In this document: positions 1-7,055 of the stretch, in pieces | Position numbering within the stretch: position 1 is the first letter of the stretch | How the letters are laid out: the number at the start of each line of letters is the position of its first letter | Source of the DNA: a virus | Reading direction: 5' to 3' (one strand) | IMG/VR virus record: IMGVR_UViG_3300010371_000110 | Coordinates: 1-24,595 of that record | DNA length: 24,595 bases | Translations under genes and position numbers: made by a program | The notes under the pieces: generated by a model | Told to the model about the DNA's origin: nothing | The model's database searches: none | Seen by the model: the letters and a program-made list of their open reading frames with translations, nothing else

Positions 1-1
1 A

Positions 2-1420
2 GGTTTTGATGGTCCCGGTGGAGAGGAGAAACCTGCTTCTGAACCTAAAGAGGCTAAAGAACCCGCCGCGCCGAAGACACCCAAGGAACCGAAAGAAAAA
101 GAGCCGAAGGAATCGGTAGCCAATACTCCCGGCGAGCCAGTTCTGAAACCTGCCAAGCAAGCGCGGGTTGGTAGTGCGGAGGCCGGCAGCGCCGAAGAAG
201 AATACTCCGAAAAAGTAAAAACTCCCACGCCAACGGAGAATAACGCTGTGGAAGAAGTAGCTGCTTTCCTCGTCTATAACGCCAAATGGAACCAGTCCGC
301 GCGAGATGCTCTTACCAAGGAAGCACCGGAAGATTTTGCTGGGCCGCATCAGTCGTTCCCGATTAAGAGTCAGGAAGACGTAGACCATGCAGCACGTCTC
401 ATTGGCCACGCAGATAATCCCGACTTGGTAAAGAGCAAAATCAAAACGATTGCCGAGCGCAAAGGACTTGCCCTACCCGATTCCTGGAAAGGAACTACCA
501 ACGCCATGCCTCCTGTCCCTCAGCCCGATATGTCCGACGACGGCCAGCGCCAGGGCTTTATGGCTCATCTGGCTGGTGCCTCGAGTCCTGAATCTTTCCG
601 CGCGGCTCAGGCCAGCCAGGATGCTACGAAGGGTGGCACGGCAGAAGAACATCTAATTGCGGCTCACTCTCATCGCGTTGCCGCGAAGTGTGCCAAAGCA
701 AGCAATAACCCGTACCTGCAAAATGCCCATATCGCGGCGGCAAACTACCACGCGACCAAAGCACGATCTGCGCCGGCTCTCCAGTACCATTCCACTCTCA
801 AACCTACGAAAGAAAGTGACCTTATGAAGCGCAAAGAACTGGAAGCGCTGGCGGCAAACTGCCAGTGCGAGGAAACGAAAAAGGCCATCACCGCTGTCCT
901 CAACGCCAAAAAGAAGGATGAGGACGACGATGAGTACATGAACAATGACGACACGAATATGCACTCCTTTGATGGTTCCGGCTCCGGTAAGGGCGGTTCC
1001 ATGCAAGCGGGTGGCAAAGGCACCAAGGACGAGTACACAGGTAACAAGGCCATTGACCAGTGGCTCAAGGAGTCGAACGCACCCCCCGCCGTGCGCGAGA
1101 TCATGGCCAACGCGCGCCGTGTTGAGATCGAAGAGAAGCATCGCATCGTCTCGCGTCTGGTTGGCAATATCGCCGACAAGGATAAGCGTAATCAAGTCGG
1201 CAACCGCTATATGCAGAAGTCGCTTGGTGAACTCAAGGAAATGGAGTTGATTCTGCCTCCGGTTCAGAACAGCCAGCAGCAGCCCCAAGCGCTCTATTTT
1301 GGTGGCGCGGGCGCTCCGGATGTAACCGCTAACGCCAACTTGGGCGAAGCAATTCCGACTACCAATATCGACTATACGGAGATGGCTAGCCCGCATCTCC
1401 TCAAGAAACTTAGCAAGTAA
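2..1420 (+). CDS. Prohead protease/scaffold-like protein, 3' part (5' end outside window)
   Basis: The frame is open from base 2 to the TAA at 1418-1420 (472 residues), so the gene starts upstream. A GTG at 248 has no ribosome-binding site and lies inside the open frame, so I do not use it as the start. The first ~40 residues are rich in Lys, Glu and Pro. A segment at about residues 112-161 (FAGPHQSFPI ... LPDSW) resembles the small DUF6582-type domain found in phage head-maturation proteases and neighbours. A His/Ala-rich helical stretch, an acidic linker and a helical C-terminus follow. Its place directly before the decoration and capsid genes fits a scaffold or a protease with scaffold tail. 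No protease active site lies in the visible part, so the catalytic role is inferred from position. Confidence 0.6.
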   Translation, partial: GFDGPGGEEKPASEPKEAKEPAAPKTPKEPKEKEPKESVANTPGEPVLKPAKQARVGSAEAGSAEEEYSEKVKTPTPTENNAVEEVAAFLVYNAKWNQSARDALTKEAPEDFAGPHQSFPIKSQEDVDHAARLIGHADNPDLVKSKIKTIAERKGLALPDSWKGTTNAMPPVPQPDMSDDGQRQGFMAHLAGASSPESFRAAQASQDATKGGTAEEHLIAAHSHRVAAKCAKASNNPYLQNAHIAAANYHATKARSAPALQYHSTLKPTKESDLMKRKELEALAANCQCEETKKAITAVLNAKKKDEDDDEYMNNDDTNMHSFDGSGSGKGGSMQAGGKGTKDEYTGNKAIDQWLKESNAPPAVREIMANARRVEIEEKHRIVSRLVGNIADKDKRNQVGNRYMQKSLGELKEMELILPPVQNSQQQPQALYFGGAGAPDVTANANLGEAIPTTNIDYTEMASPHLLKKLSK

Positions 1421-1444
1421 CTGCGCGCGTCCATCTCTCCCGAT

Positions 1445-1487
1445 CTAGCTGGCGAAAGTCTACTAAGGCAAGTAGCCAGCTAGTTTT
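1445..1487 (+). terminator. Hairpin with T-tract after the scaffold/protease gene
   Basis: A perfect 9-bp inverted repeat (CTAGCTGGC at 1445-1453, GCCAGCTAG at 1475-1483) is followed by TTTT. Inside it, TACT (1461-1464) can pair with AGTA (1471-1474), leaving a 5'-side bulge. It fills most of the 93-base gap between the scaffold-like gene and the decoration gene. It could be a partial intrinsic terminator or an RNA processing/stability element setting off the highly expressed capsid genes. The T-tract is short, so termination would probably be incomplete. Confidence 0.5.
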
Positions 1488-1513
1488 ACCCGCACATAAC
1501 ACCGGAGATACCA

Positions 1514-2023
1514 ATGAAGGGTTCTGAGATTCTGCTTACTGCCGCACAACCGCGCGGCGTTTTCCTGGAAGGGCTTTTGGCCGCGAACCAAACTCCCTAT
1601 CCTGGCTCAGCCATGATGATCGTGGCTGGCGCTGCCCTTGTTAACGGCGAACCCACCTGGACCCCGTATGCGCCTTCGGCGGACGGCGATCCGCGCCTTG
1701 CTGCCATCCTTCTGCCTGACAGCCTCCAGGGACAACTGTACTCGACCGCTTACGCTTCTCCAGGCGCAAGCGCGGGTGGCCGCGTTTTCCTTTACTGTCC
1801 GTTGGCTGGCGAGTACATGAATATCGCCGTGGCTCCACAGGTTGGTACTGGTTCCGCCAACGCCTATACCATCGGCGAGCGCATGATTCCGTCGCACTCG
1901 ACCGCGCCTGGCCAGTTCATCCAGACTTCGACTAGCTCGGTTCAGGCGTGGTTCATGTCGATGGAACACTATGACGCTACCGCTGACGCGGTTGGCTGGC
2001 TCTTTAGTCAGAAACAGTTCTAA
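1514..2023 (+). CDS. Head decoration / structural cement-like protein
   Basis: This 169-residue protein starts at an ATG preceded by GGAGATACCA. It lies directly upstream of the major capsid gene, where many siphoviruses encode a small capsid-stabilising or head-fibre protein. The sequence is rich in Gly, Ala, Pro and Thr, with beta-type segments. Recognisable stretches are RGVFLEGLLA near the N-terminus, ILLPDSLQG in the middle and VFLYCPLAGEYMNIAV, a pattern I associate with capsid decoration/head-fibre proteins. There is no signal peptide or membrane segment. The call rests on position and general pattern; no catalytic motif is present. Confidence 0.55.
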   Translation: MKGSEILLTAAQPRGVFLEGLLAANQTPYPGSAMMIVAGAALVNGEPTWTPYAPSADGDPRLAAILLPDSLQGQLYSTAYASPGASAGGRVFLYCPLAGEYMNIAVAPQVGTGSANAYTIGERMIPSHSTAPGQFIQTSTSSVQAWFMSMEHYDATADAVGWLFSQKQF

Positions 2024-2079
2024 ACGTACCCCCGCCGCTCCCTCTTAATTTCCCACCACCGACAACCCGGAGAATAACC

Positions 2080-3360
2080 GTGTTTGTGCAGCAAGATTAC
2101 ATTCTGAACGGCCAGGGGCACGGCCAATTGGCTGAAGCGCTCCAAGGCGTTCGCTTCGACCCGAAGCTCATGCGTCCTTACCTCAACGAGCGCGGTCAGC
2201 GTGTTGTTGATGTCTTTAAGGGCATGGTTCTTAACCACAACGCCAAGGGCAACGAACCGAAGTACGCTCCTCAGTATCAGCCCGAACTTATCACGAACCT
2301 TCAGGCGCGCGGCATCAACAGCCCAGTCTTCAATGCCGTGGCTCTGCGCAAAGAGGAATGGATTCAGCTTGACGCCGTGGTTCTGCGCGCTGCTCGCTAT
2401 CGTTTGCGCGCTTGGGCGGACCTTGCCTCTGCCAACAGCTTCGGCGGTTTCAACGGCATGGGCAAGATGATCCTCGAACATGAAACCATGTCCGATCCCG
2501 GTGAGGCGATTGTGGACATGGACGGTTTGACAGAAGGCCGCACGGATGCCCCGCAGTTCCAACTCCAGGGCTTGCCGTTGCCTCTGACGCATTCGGATTT
2601 CTGGTACAGTTCGCGCCGTCTGGCTGTCAGCCGCAATAGCTCGACCCCACTTGATACGACTTCGGGCGAAACGGCTGGCCGACGTGTGGCGGAAGCCATT
2701 GAGAAAACCCTGATCGGGGTTATCCCCGGCATGTCCTACGGTGGCTCTGGCACGCCCTATAGCTCTGGCTACGGCTATGGCCGTGTCAGTCAGGTCTATG
2801 GCTACGGTAACTTCCCCAACCGCAACACGGCCACTTTCTACCGGCCCAACGGCAACGGTCGTTCGGGGTCTGGCTGGGTTCCTGGCGACTTGATTAAGGA
2901 TATCCTCGCCGCCCGCAGTCAGTTGTACGCCGACAAATTCTATGGTCCCTTCATGGTCTACCATAGCCCCGACTGGGACCAGTACCTTGACAACGATTAC
3001 ATCGTGACGGCAGGCGCGGGTAACGTGTCGGGCCTGGCCACTCAAACTCTCCGCGACCGCTTGCGCTCGATTGAGGGCATCACCGATGTCCGCCGCTTGG
3101 ACTTCATGTTTACCTCTGCTGCGGCGCAAGCTGCTGGGGCAGGTAACGACGCGACCACCTTCTTCCCCTTCACCATGATGATCGTGCAGATGACGCCTGA
3201 CGTTGCGCGGGCTGTCAATGGCATGGACATCACCACGATCCAGTGGGAATCGATTGGAGGCATGAAGCTGTCCTTCAAGGTCATGGCCATCCAGGTTCCT
3301 CAGTTGCGCGCTGACTTCTACGGTAACTGCGGTATTCTGCACGCCACCGCGAGCCTGTAA
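2080..3360 (+). CDS. Major capsid protein, HK97-fold / encapsulin-like
   Basis: This 426-residue protein uses a GTG start with GGAG nine bases upstream. It forms the icosahedral shell. The segment at residues 168-214 (ending ETAGRRVAEAIEKTLIGV) resembles the spine-helix region of encapsulin/linocin-type HK97-fold shells. A Gly/Tyr-rich insertion follows at about 218-250 (GYGYG, YGYGNFPNRNT). The C-terminal part (ITTIQWESIGGMKLSFKVMA, then VPQLRADFYG) is the typical closing beta-strand region of such capsids. Length, position after a decoration-like gene and the downstream connector genes support the call. It appears to be a full-length protein lacking the scaffold domain, which is probably supplied by the gene at 2-1420. 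Confidence 0.85.
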   Translation: MFVQQDYILNGQGHGQLAEALQGVRFDPKLMRPYLNERGQRVVDVFKGMVLNHNAKGNEPKYAPQYQPELITNLQARGINSPVFNAVALRKEEWIQLDAVVLRAARYRLRAWADLASANSFGGFNGMGKMILEHETMSDPGEAIVDMDGLTEGRTDAPQFQLQGLPLPLTHSDFWYSSRRLAVSRNSSTPLDTTSGETAGRRVAEAIEKTLIGVIPGMSYGGSGTPYSSGYGYGRVSQVYGYGNFPNRNTATFYRPNGNGRSGSGWVPGDLIKDILAARSQLYADKFYGPFMVYHSPDWDQYLDNDYIVTAGAGNVSGLATQTLRDRLRSIEGITDVRRLDFMFTSAAAQAAGAGNDATTFFPFTMMIVQMTPDVARAVNGMDITTIQWESIGGMKLSFKVMAIQVPQLRADFYGNCGILHATASL

Positions 3361-3416
3361 ACCACTCCGCTTCGCTACCGGATGGAAAGGGGTTGGGCGA
3401 ACCCTTCCTCAATGTT

Positions 3417-3420
3417 GAGG
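3417..3420 (+). promoter_or_regulatory. Ribosome-binding site choosing the ATG at 3430
   Basis: GAGG at 3417-3420 lies nine bases before the ATG at 3430. The earlier in-frame ATGs at 3382 and 3412 have no comparable purine-rich site, so 3430 is the preferred start for the membrane/coiled-coil protein. Confidence 0.5.
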
Positions 3421-3429
3421 AACAGAGAG

Positions 3430-3741
3430 ATGGAAATTGTCGAAGTCTCGAAAATGATCGGTAGTTTTAGCGTGGGGGCAATCTGCCTGGCTACGCTCAT
3501 TACTACCCTGATCTACGTTGTGCGCGTCACAATTCCTAACATGCAAGATCGTGCTGACGCGCGGCACGACAAGCAACTAGACGTATTCTCAAAAGAAATG
3601 GCCAGCGAACGGGCGATGTGTCGAGAAGACCATGCGACCATGAATCAGGCCATCCAATCAAACCAGCGCAGCCTTAGCCAGATTAGTACAACGCTGGCGC
3701 GTCTAGTAGACCGGATCGACGGCAAAAAGGAGCAACCATGA
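3430..3741 (+). CDS. Small membrane protein with coiled-coil tail
   Basis: A 103-residue protein. One hydrophobic segment (about residues 12-31, GSFSVGAICLATLITTLIYV) is followed by a charged, Gln-rich helical region to the C-terminus with heptad character, suggesting an N-terminal anchor and a coiled coil. It is the first gene of the insert between capsid and connector genes. The stop overlaps the next start by four bases (ATGA), so the two are probably translationally coupled. Small anchored coiled-coil proteins occur among phage lysis accessories and holin-like genes, but no family motif is visible. I do not know its function. Confidence 0.6.
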   Translation: MEIVEVSKMIGSFSVGAICLATLITTLIYVVRVTIPNMQDRADARHDKQLDVFSKEMASERAMCREDHATMNQAIQSNQRSLSQISTTLARLVDRIDGKKEQP

Positions 3742-4181
3742 GTCAGACCACCAAACCAACCTTTTATTTTGAAGTTCTGGCTGGCAAGCATTGTGAGCCG
3801 ATTCCTGGCAACAAGGAAGTCCTTGGGATCAGCGTCTCACAGGGCGAAGTATTCCAAAGTCCCTTTCCTCACTACGCCGATAAATGGCCGGAAAAGTTCA
3901 AACAGGTCCACGCCGATGAACTGGCCAGCTACAAACGGCGCGGCAAGGAAGTGGTGATTCCTGGCGTAACTCAGCGCAATGCACCTAGCACTCCGCTAAC
4001 TCAGGAAGAACGCGGCAAGATGCTCAACTTCACCGTGTCAGACCTGGACCGAATGAACCTTCAGCAGCTTAAGGACTTGGCCAGCGAGGAAGAGATTCCG
4101 CTCGGTCAGGCCAAGAGCCGTGAGGAAGTCTTAAAGGCAGTGAAACAAGCCTTCGGCTCTCCGGCAACAAGCGCTGCCTAA
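3738..4181 (+). CDS. Unknown protein with C-terminal helix-extension-helix (Rho-N/SAP-like) domain
   Basis: A 147-residue protein whose ATG directly follows GGAGCAACC, the leader repeated before several structural genes here. The N-terminal half (FYFEVLAGKH ...) looks like a small beta-rich domain. The C-terminal segment at about residues 103-139 (LDRMNLQQLKDLASEEEIPL, then SREEVLKAVKQAFG) has the helix-extended-helix pattern of HeH/Rho-N/SAP modules, often nucleic-acid-binding or protein-docking and common in phage head-tail adaptor regions. It may be a virion or head-completion accessory. Function is not established. Confidence 0.55.
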   Translation: MSQTTKPTFYFEVLAGKHCEPIPGNKEVLGISVSQGEVFQSPFPHYADKWPEKFKQVHADELASYKRRGKEVVIPGVTQRNAPSTPLTQEERGKMLNFTVSDLDRMNLQQLKDLASEEEIPLGQAKSREEVLKAVKQAFGSPATSAA

Positions 4182-4212
4182 CCCGTAACCCTTCGCCGCC
4201 TACGGAGTTCCC

Positions 4213-4812
4213 ATGACTTTTCTACAGTGGCTTAAACAACCGTTTCTCTGGCTGGTCCAGGGGTTCGGTTATGTGAAAGGCACCGGACCTAAAGCGGTCG
4301 CTTTTTTCGAGCGCCCGTTCGTCCAGTCCCTTTGGGTAGCTGTTCTGGCTGGAGCCGTTGGCGGTTTCGCGGGCCGAATGCAGCTACCGAGTCTGCCTCA
4401 CTTCCAATGGCCCTGGCACTGGCCGGTTATCCCTCAGCCCGGCCCTGGCCCCGCTCCTAAGCCGACACCGGCTCCAATTCCGGTTAGCGGTCTTCACGTT
4501 CTGGTTGTCACGGATCGCACCACAGCCCTGACACCAGCCCAACAACTGGCATTGTCTTCGGGTGATGTGCGCAGCTACTTGAACCAGACCTGTCCGGCTG
4601 GTCCTAGTGGTCAAAAGGAATGGCGCTTTCTCGATAAGTCAGCGGACCTGACGAACGAGTCTCCGCTCTGGCAGGAAGCCTTTAAGCGCACAAGTGGCAA
4701 GCCCGTGCCTTATATCATCGTCAGCAATCCGGACAAGGGTGGTGGCTTTGAGGGTGCGCTGCCTACTGATGCTGCCTCTCTTCTGGCCCTTCTTAAGAAG
4801 TATGGAGGATAA
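4213..4812 (+). CDS. Membrane-anchored thioredoxin-fold-like protein lacking CXXC
   Basis: This 199-residue protein has a hydrophobic N-terminal half (a probable membrane segment at about 37-53), a Pro-rich linker at 74-90 (PGPGPAPKPTPAPIP) and a C-terminal alpha/beta domain from about 93. That domain begins with the strand GLHVLVVTD and carries KPVPYIIVS, which resembles the cis-Pro strand of thioredoxins, and ends LLALLKKYGG. The usual CXXC is absent; the only Cys in the domain is C127. The build suggests a tethered domain on a proline arm, either a redox-dead thioredoxin relative or a binding domain. A thioredoxin-like lipoprotein with CXXC is encoded downstream at 7055. The fold call is inference from pattern. 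Confidence 0.45.
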   Translation: MTFLQWLKQPFLWLVQGFGYVKGTGPKAVAFFERPFVQSLWVAVLAGAVGGFAGRMQLPSLPHFQWPWHWPVIPQPGPGPAPKPTPAPIPVSGLHVLVVTDRTTALTPAQQLALSSGDVRSYLNQTCPAGPSGQKEWRFLDKSADLTNESPLWQEAFKRTSGKPVPYIIVSNPDKGGGFEGALPTDAASLLALLKKYGG

Positions 4813-5292
4813 ATGCGCGCTGACGAAATGAACTATATCAACGGTGAAGGACCGAAACCGGCTGACTGGGATGAGCGCCACGGTTCCCAGCAGAACGAAT
4901 TGCGCGGAACGGTCCTCGGCCAAGAACCTCATCCGCATCATGGACTGGCTCCCATCTCTCAGAAGCTTGACGCTCTGGCGCATAACGTCCATGAACTGGA
5001 GGAGGCTTACGATGAACTCCAGTCTATCCGCGCTACCTTACTACTCAACTTTGGCCGGACGGCGCAGAACAAATACGGTTTCATCGTCAGGCACGATGAA
5101 TCGACTCTGCGCCTACTTCTCCGTGTCCTTCAGGGTTTGAGCCGGCACTGTCCTGACTACCTACCGGCCACAAAGTATGAGGGCAAATCTGGTCCTGGAT
5201 TTTACCCCAGCGGCGTTGACTGCGACCCGCCGAAGTACCAAGGAAAGGACAAAGGCGCAGATGACGATGTAATTATCCCAGCAGGAGACTGA
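4813..5292 (+). CDS. Hypothetical phage protein with central helix
   Basis: A 159-residue protein starting one base after the previous stop (TAA ATG), with GGAGG at 4804-4808 inside the upstream gene, so it is probably coupled to it. The N-terminus is polar with a His-rich patch (GQEPHPHHG). A long amphipathic helix follows at about residues 46-80 (QKLDALAHNVHELEEAYDEL), then a second helical stretch and a polar, acidic C-terminus. There is no membrane segment, signal peptide or catalytic motif that I recognise. It sits among membrane and peptidase genes; function unknown. Confidence 0.55.
   Translation: MRADEMNYINGEGPKPADWDERHGSQQNELRGTVLGQEPHPHHGLAPISQKLDALAHNVHELEEAYDELQSIRATLLLNFGRTAQNKYGFIVRHDESTLRLLLRVLQGLSRHCPDYLPATKYEGKSGPGFYPSGVDCDPPKYQGKDKGADDDVIIPAGD
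5283..5287 (+). promoter_or_regulatory. Ribosome-binding site for a TTG start
   Basis: AGGAG at 5283-5287, seven bases before TTG 5295, makes that TTG a convincing start for the small membrane gene. The site overlaps the end of the upstream gene. Confidence 0.5.
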
Positions 5293-5294
5293 TC

Positions 5295-5513
5295 TTGACT
5301 TGGTACTGGTACTTACTTGGTTTTTACGCCCTGTTTGCCTGTGCCTCTGCTTGGTTTGTTTGGGTTGTCTCTGACCCTTACGGCCATCTTAGCCTAAAAG
5401 AGCGCACTAGGCAGACCGTTACCTATGGCGTTTTCTGGCTCCCCTGTCTTCTTTGGACGATTGGGGAACTTCTCTACGAAAGTTGGAAAGATTACCGATG
5501 GCGCTCGAAATAA
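5295..5513 (+). CDS. Small two-helix membrane protein (holin-like candidate)
   Basis: A 72-residue Trp/Tyr-rich protein with a TTG start and AGGAG at good spacing. Two hydrophobic segments (about residues 3-25 and 43-61) flank a short polar loop (SDPYGHLSLKERTRQ), and the C-terminus is positively charged. Two helices, small size and a basic tail are typical of holins and antiholins, and the next gene, a peptidase, overlaps its end by 16 bases. The holin role is inferred from size, topology and neighbourhood only. Confidence 0.55.
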   Translation: MTWYWYLLGFYALFACASAWFVWVVSDPYGHLSLKERTRQTVTYGVFWLPCLLWTIGELLYESWKDYRWRSK

Positions 5514-6310
5514 TCACACAGCACAACATGCACAAGTTCATGGCTCCCTTGCCGGGGAACCAGAACGCGCTCGGCCATCACGGGCTTATCCCGCGCGACT
5601 TCTCCCTCTATCCGCACGGGAGCCTTTACTACGCGCAGCCCTTTACGTTGCCTCTCATTCCGCGTAGCGAGTGGAAGGCGCGCATCCAGGCCAAGATCGC
5701 AGCCAAAGCGCAGCTATCAGACATTCGCAAGTCTGGTCGCGTCGGTCAGATCGTACCTTCCCGCGACCAGAACGGCAAAGGCTACTGCTGGATGCACTCA
5801 GGCGTTAGCGCTCATCTCTTGGCGCGTGCCTACATGAACGAGCCGTATGCCGATCTCTCGGCTTATGCTGGCGCGTGCATGATAAAGAACTTCCGCGATG
5901 AAGGCGGCTGGGGTGGCGAAGGTGTCGAGTTTGAAGCCACAAAGGGCGTCCCCACGTCTGAGTTCTGGCCGCAACAGTCGATGAGCCGTGGCAACGACAA
6001 CCCGAAGACGTGGGAGAACGCGGCGCTTCATAAGTACGTGCGCTGGATGGACCTGGACCCTAACAACATGCTGGACCAGTTGGTCACAGCCGCGCTTCTC
6101 GATTGCCCGGTCGTCTCGGATTTTTCGTGGTGGTCCCACTCGGTCTGTACGGCTGACATTGTAGACTGGGATGGTCGTCAATTGACCACGCGCATTTGGA
6201 ACAGTTGGGGTGATTCGTGGTCCGAGCAAGGCATGGGCCTTCTCAATGGCAACCACTCGATCCCCGATTCCGCTATCGCCTGTATCGTCGTCAGCCCTTC
6301 GCTTGCATGA
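5498..6310 (+). CDS. Papain-like cysteine peptidase (family C1)
   Basis: A 270-residue protein, starting at ATG 5498, overlapping the preceding membrane gene by 16 bases; an in-frame TTG at 5453 is less likely. All four papain active-site positions are visible. Gln91 and Cys97 lie in QNGKGYCWMHSG, at the papain spacing of six residues. His214 is in WWSHSVCTADIVDWDG, and Asn235 in RIWNSWGDSW, the NSWG signature. Family members hydrolyse peptide bonds with the Cys-His pair. The first ~80 residues are neither a signal peptide nor a clear inhibitory propeptide, so export would need a holin-type route or virion packaging. Roles could include host-envelope protein cleavage, lysis or virion processing. 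The family call is firm; the role is open. Confidence 0.85.
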   Translation: MALEIITQHNMHKFMAPLPGNQNALGHHGLIPRDFSLYPHGSLYYAQPFTLPLIPRSEWKARIQAKIAAKAQLSDIRKSGRVGQIVPSRDQNGKGYCWMHSGVSAHLLARAYMNEPYADLSAYAGACMIKNFRDEGGWGGEGVEFEATKGVPTSEFWPQQSMSRGNDNPKTWENAALHKYVRWMDLDPNNMLDQLVTAALLDCPVVSDFSWWSHSVCTADIVDWDGRQLTTRIWNSWGDSWSEQGMGLLNGNHSIPDSAIACIVVSPSLA

Positions 6311-6366
6311 GTGTCCCTTACTTTTACAACTTCCGACCTGTTCGCCCTAAACGAAAGGAACTCCCA

Positions 6367-6624
6367 ATGTCTCAAAAGTTTGTCGAAGCCGCTCTGACCA
6401 GCCCGTCTCTACCGATTGGCCTGTGGGCCAAGCTCATTAGCATCATCACTGGTAATGGCTGGGATGTCGTTTGGAGTCTTATTCTCCAGTACGGTGGCCC
6501 GGCTGTGGTGGCTGCGCTTGAAGAAGTTCTGTCAAACTCTTCCATTCCGCAAGAGTGGAAAGCGATTCTTGACGCGCTTCTGCAAAAGTTGGCTAGTAGC
6601 GCTGGCATTCCGGCCAAGTCCTAA
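6367..6624 (+). CDS. Small hydrophobic/amphipathic protein
   Basis: An 85-residue protein whose start at 6367 is set by AAAGGA at 6354-6359; the frame is open further upstream but without a site. It has a hydrophobic segment around residues 17-50 (LWAKLISIITG, VVWSLILQYGG) and a helical C-terminus (EWKAILDALLQKLAS). It could be a membrane-associated peptide or small holin-like protein. It lies between the peptidase and another membrane protein. No family is recognised. Confidence 0.5.
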   Translation: MSQKFVEAALTSPSLPIGLWAKLISIITGNGWDVVWSLILQYGGPAVVAALEEVLSNSSIPQEWKAILDALLQKLASSAGIPAKS

Positions 6625-6668
6625 CGATCTAACCAACTGAACCTTTAACTCGTTCGTAGAGCCAATCC

Positions 6669-7055
6669 ATGACCAACCCCACAAATTCTGGCAAAGGCAT
6701 CTGGGAACCCAGTCCGTGGTACATGGCCCAAGTTATTCATGTCCTGGCTGGTGCCTTCATCCTTTTTGCTGGAACAACGCATGGCCTGTCCGTGGGTTGG
6801 CTCTACGCCAGTTTCTTCCTTGTTACTGCACTCAAAGAGTTTGCTCTCGATACTGCCTCTTGGTTTGAGGGTGATACCTGGGGCGGTTCGGCCTGGGACT
6901 TTGGTTGCTACCAAGTAGGAGCCATTGGAGGCATCGTTGCCTCTTGTGGTCACTTCTGGTTAGGCACGGTCCTTACCTCTTCCGCTGTACTCGTTCTGTT
7001 TGGCATCGACCTAGCCAATCAAACCCTTGGCTGGTCCATATTTGGAGAAGACTAA
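6669..7055 (+). CDS. Multi-pass membrane protein
   Basis: This 128-residue protein has about three or four hydrophobic segments (roughly residues 20-37, 43-57, 83-98 and 100-117). The N-terminus is polar. Two acidic/aromatic stretches (LDTASWFEGDTWGG and the terminal IFGED) separate or follow the helices. The stop codon overlaps the start of the lipoprotein gene (TAATG), so both are likely made together and may act in the same envelope compartment. Possible roles are holin, superinfection exclusion or membrane partner of the lipoprotein. No motif decides among them. Confidence 0.6.
   Translation: MTNPTNSGKGIWEPSPWYMAQVIHVLAGAFILFAGTTHGLSVGWLYASFFLVTALKEFALDTASWFEGDTWGGSAWDFGCYQVGAIGGIVASCGHFWLGTVLTSSAVLVLFGIDLANQTLGWSIFGED

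Noticed and set aside
248-250. GTG as the start of the first gene
   Set aside because: The frame is open upstream to base 2 and no ribosome-binding site precedes the GTG; the true start lies outside the window.
653-1396. 247-residue minus-strand open frame opposite the scaffold/protease gene
   Set aside because: No recognisable domain and no leader; it arises from codon bias of the real gene on the plus strand.
2020-3342. 440-residue open frame on the minus strand, antisense to the capsid gene
   Set aside because: It mirrors the codon pattern of the capsid gene, resembles no known family and has no separate promoter or leader. The plus-strand capsid protein is clearly recognisable.
5453-5497. 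Upstream TTG start for the cysteine peptidase
   Set aside because: It would add 15 residues within the preceding membrane gene without a good ribosome-binding site; ATG 5498 gives the short overlap typical of this operon.
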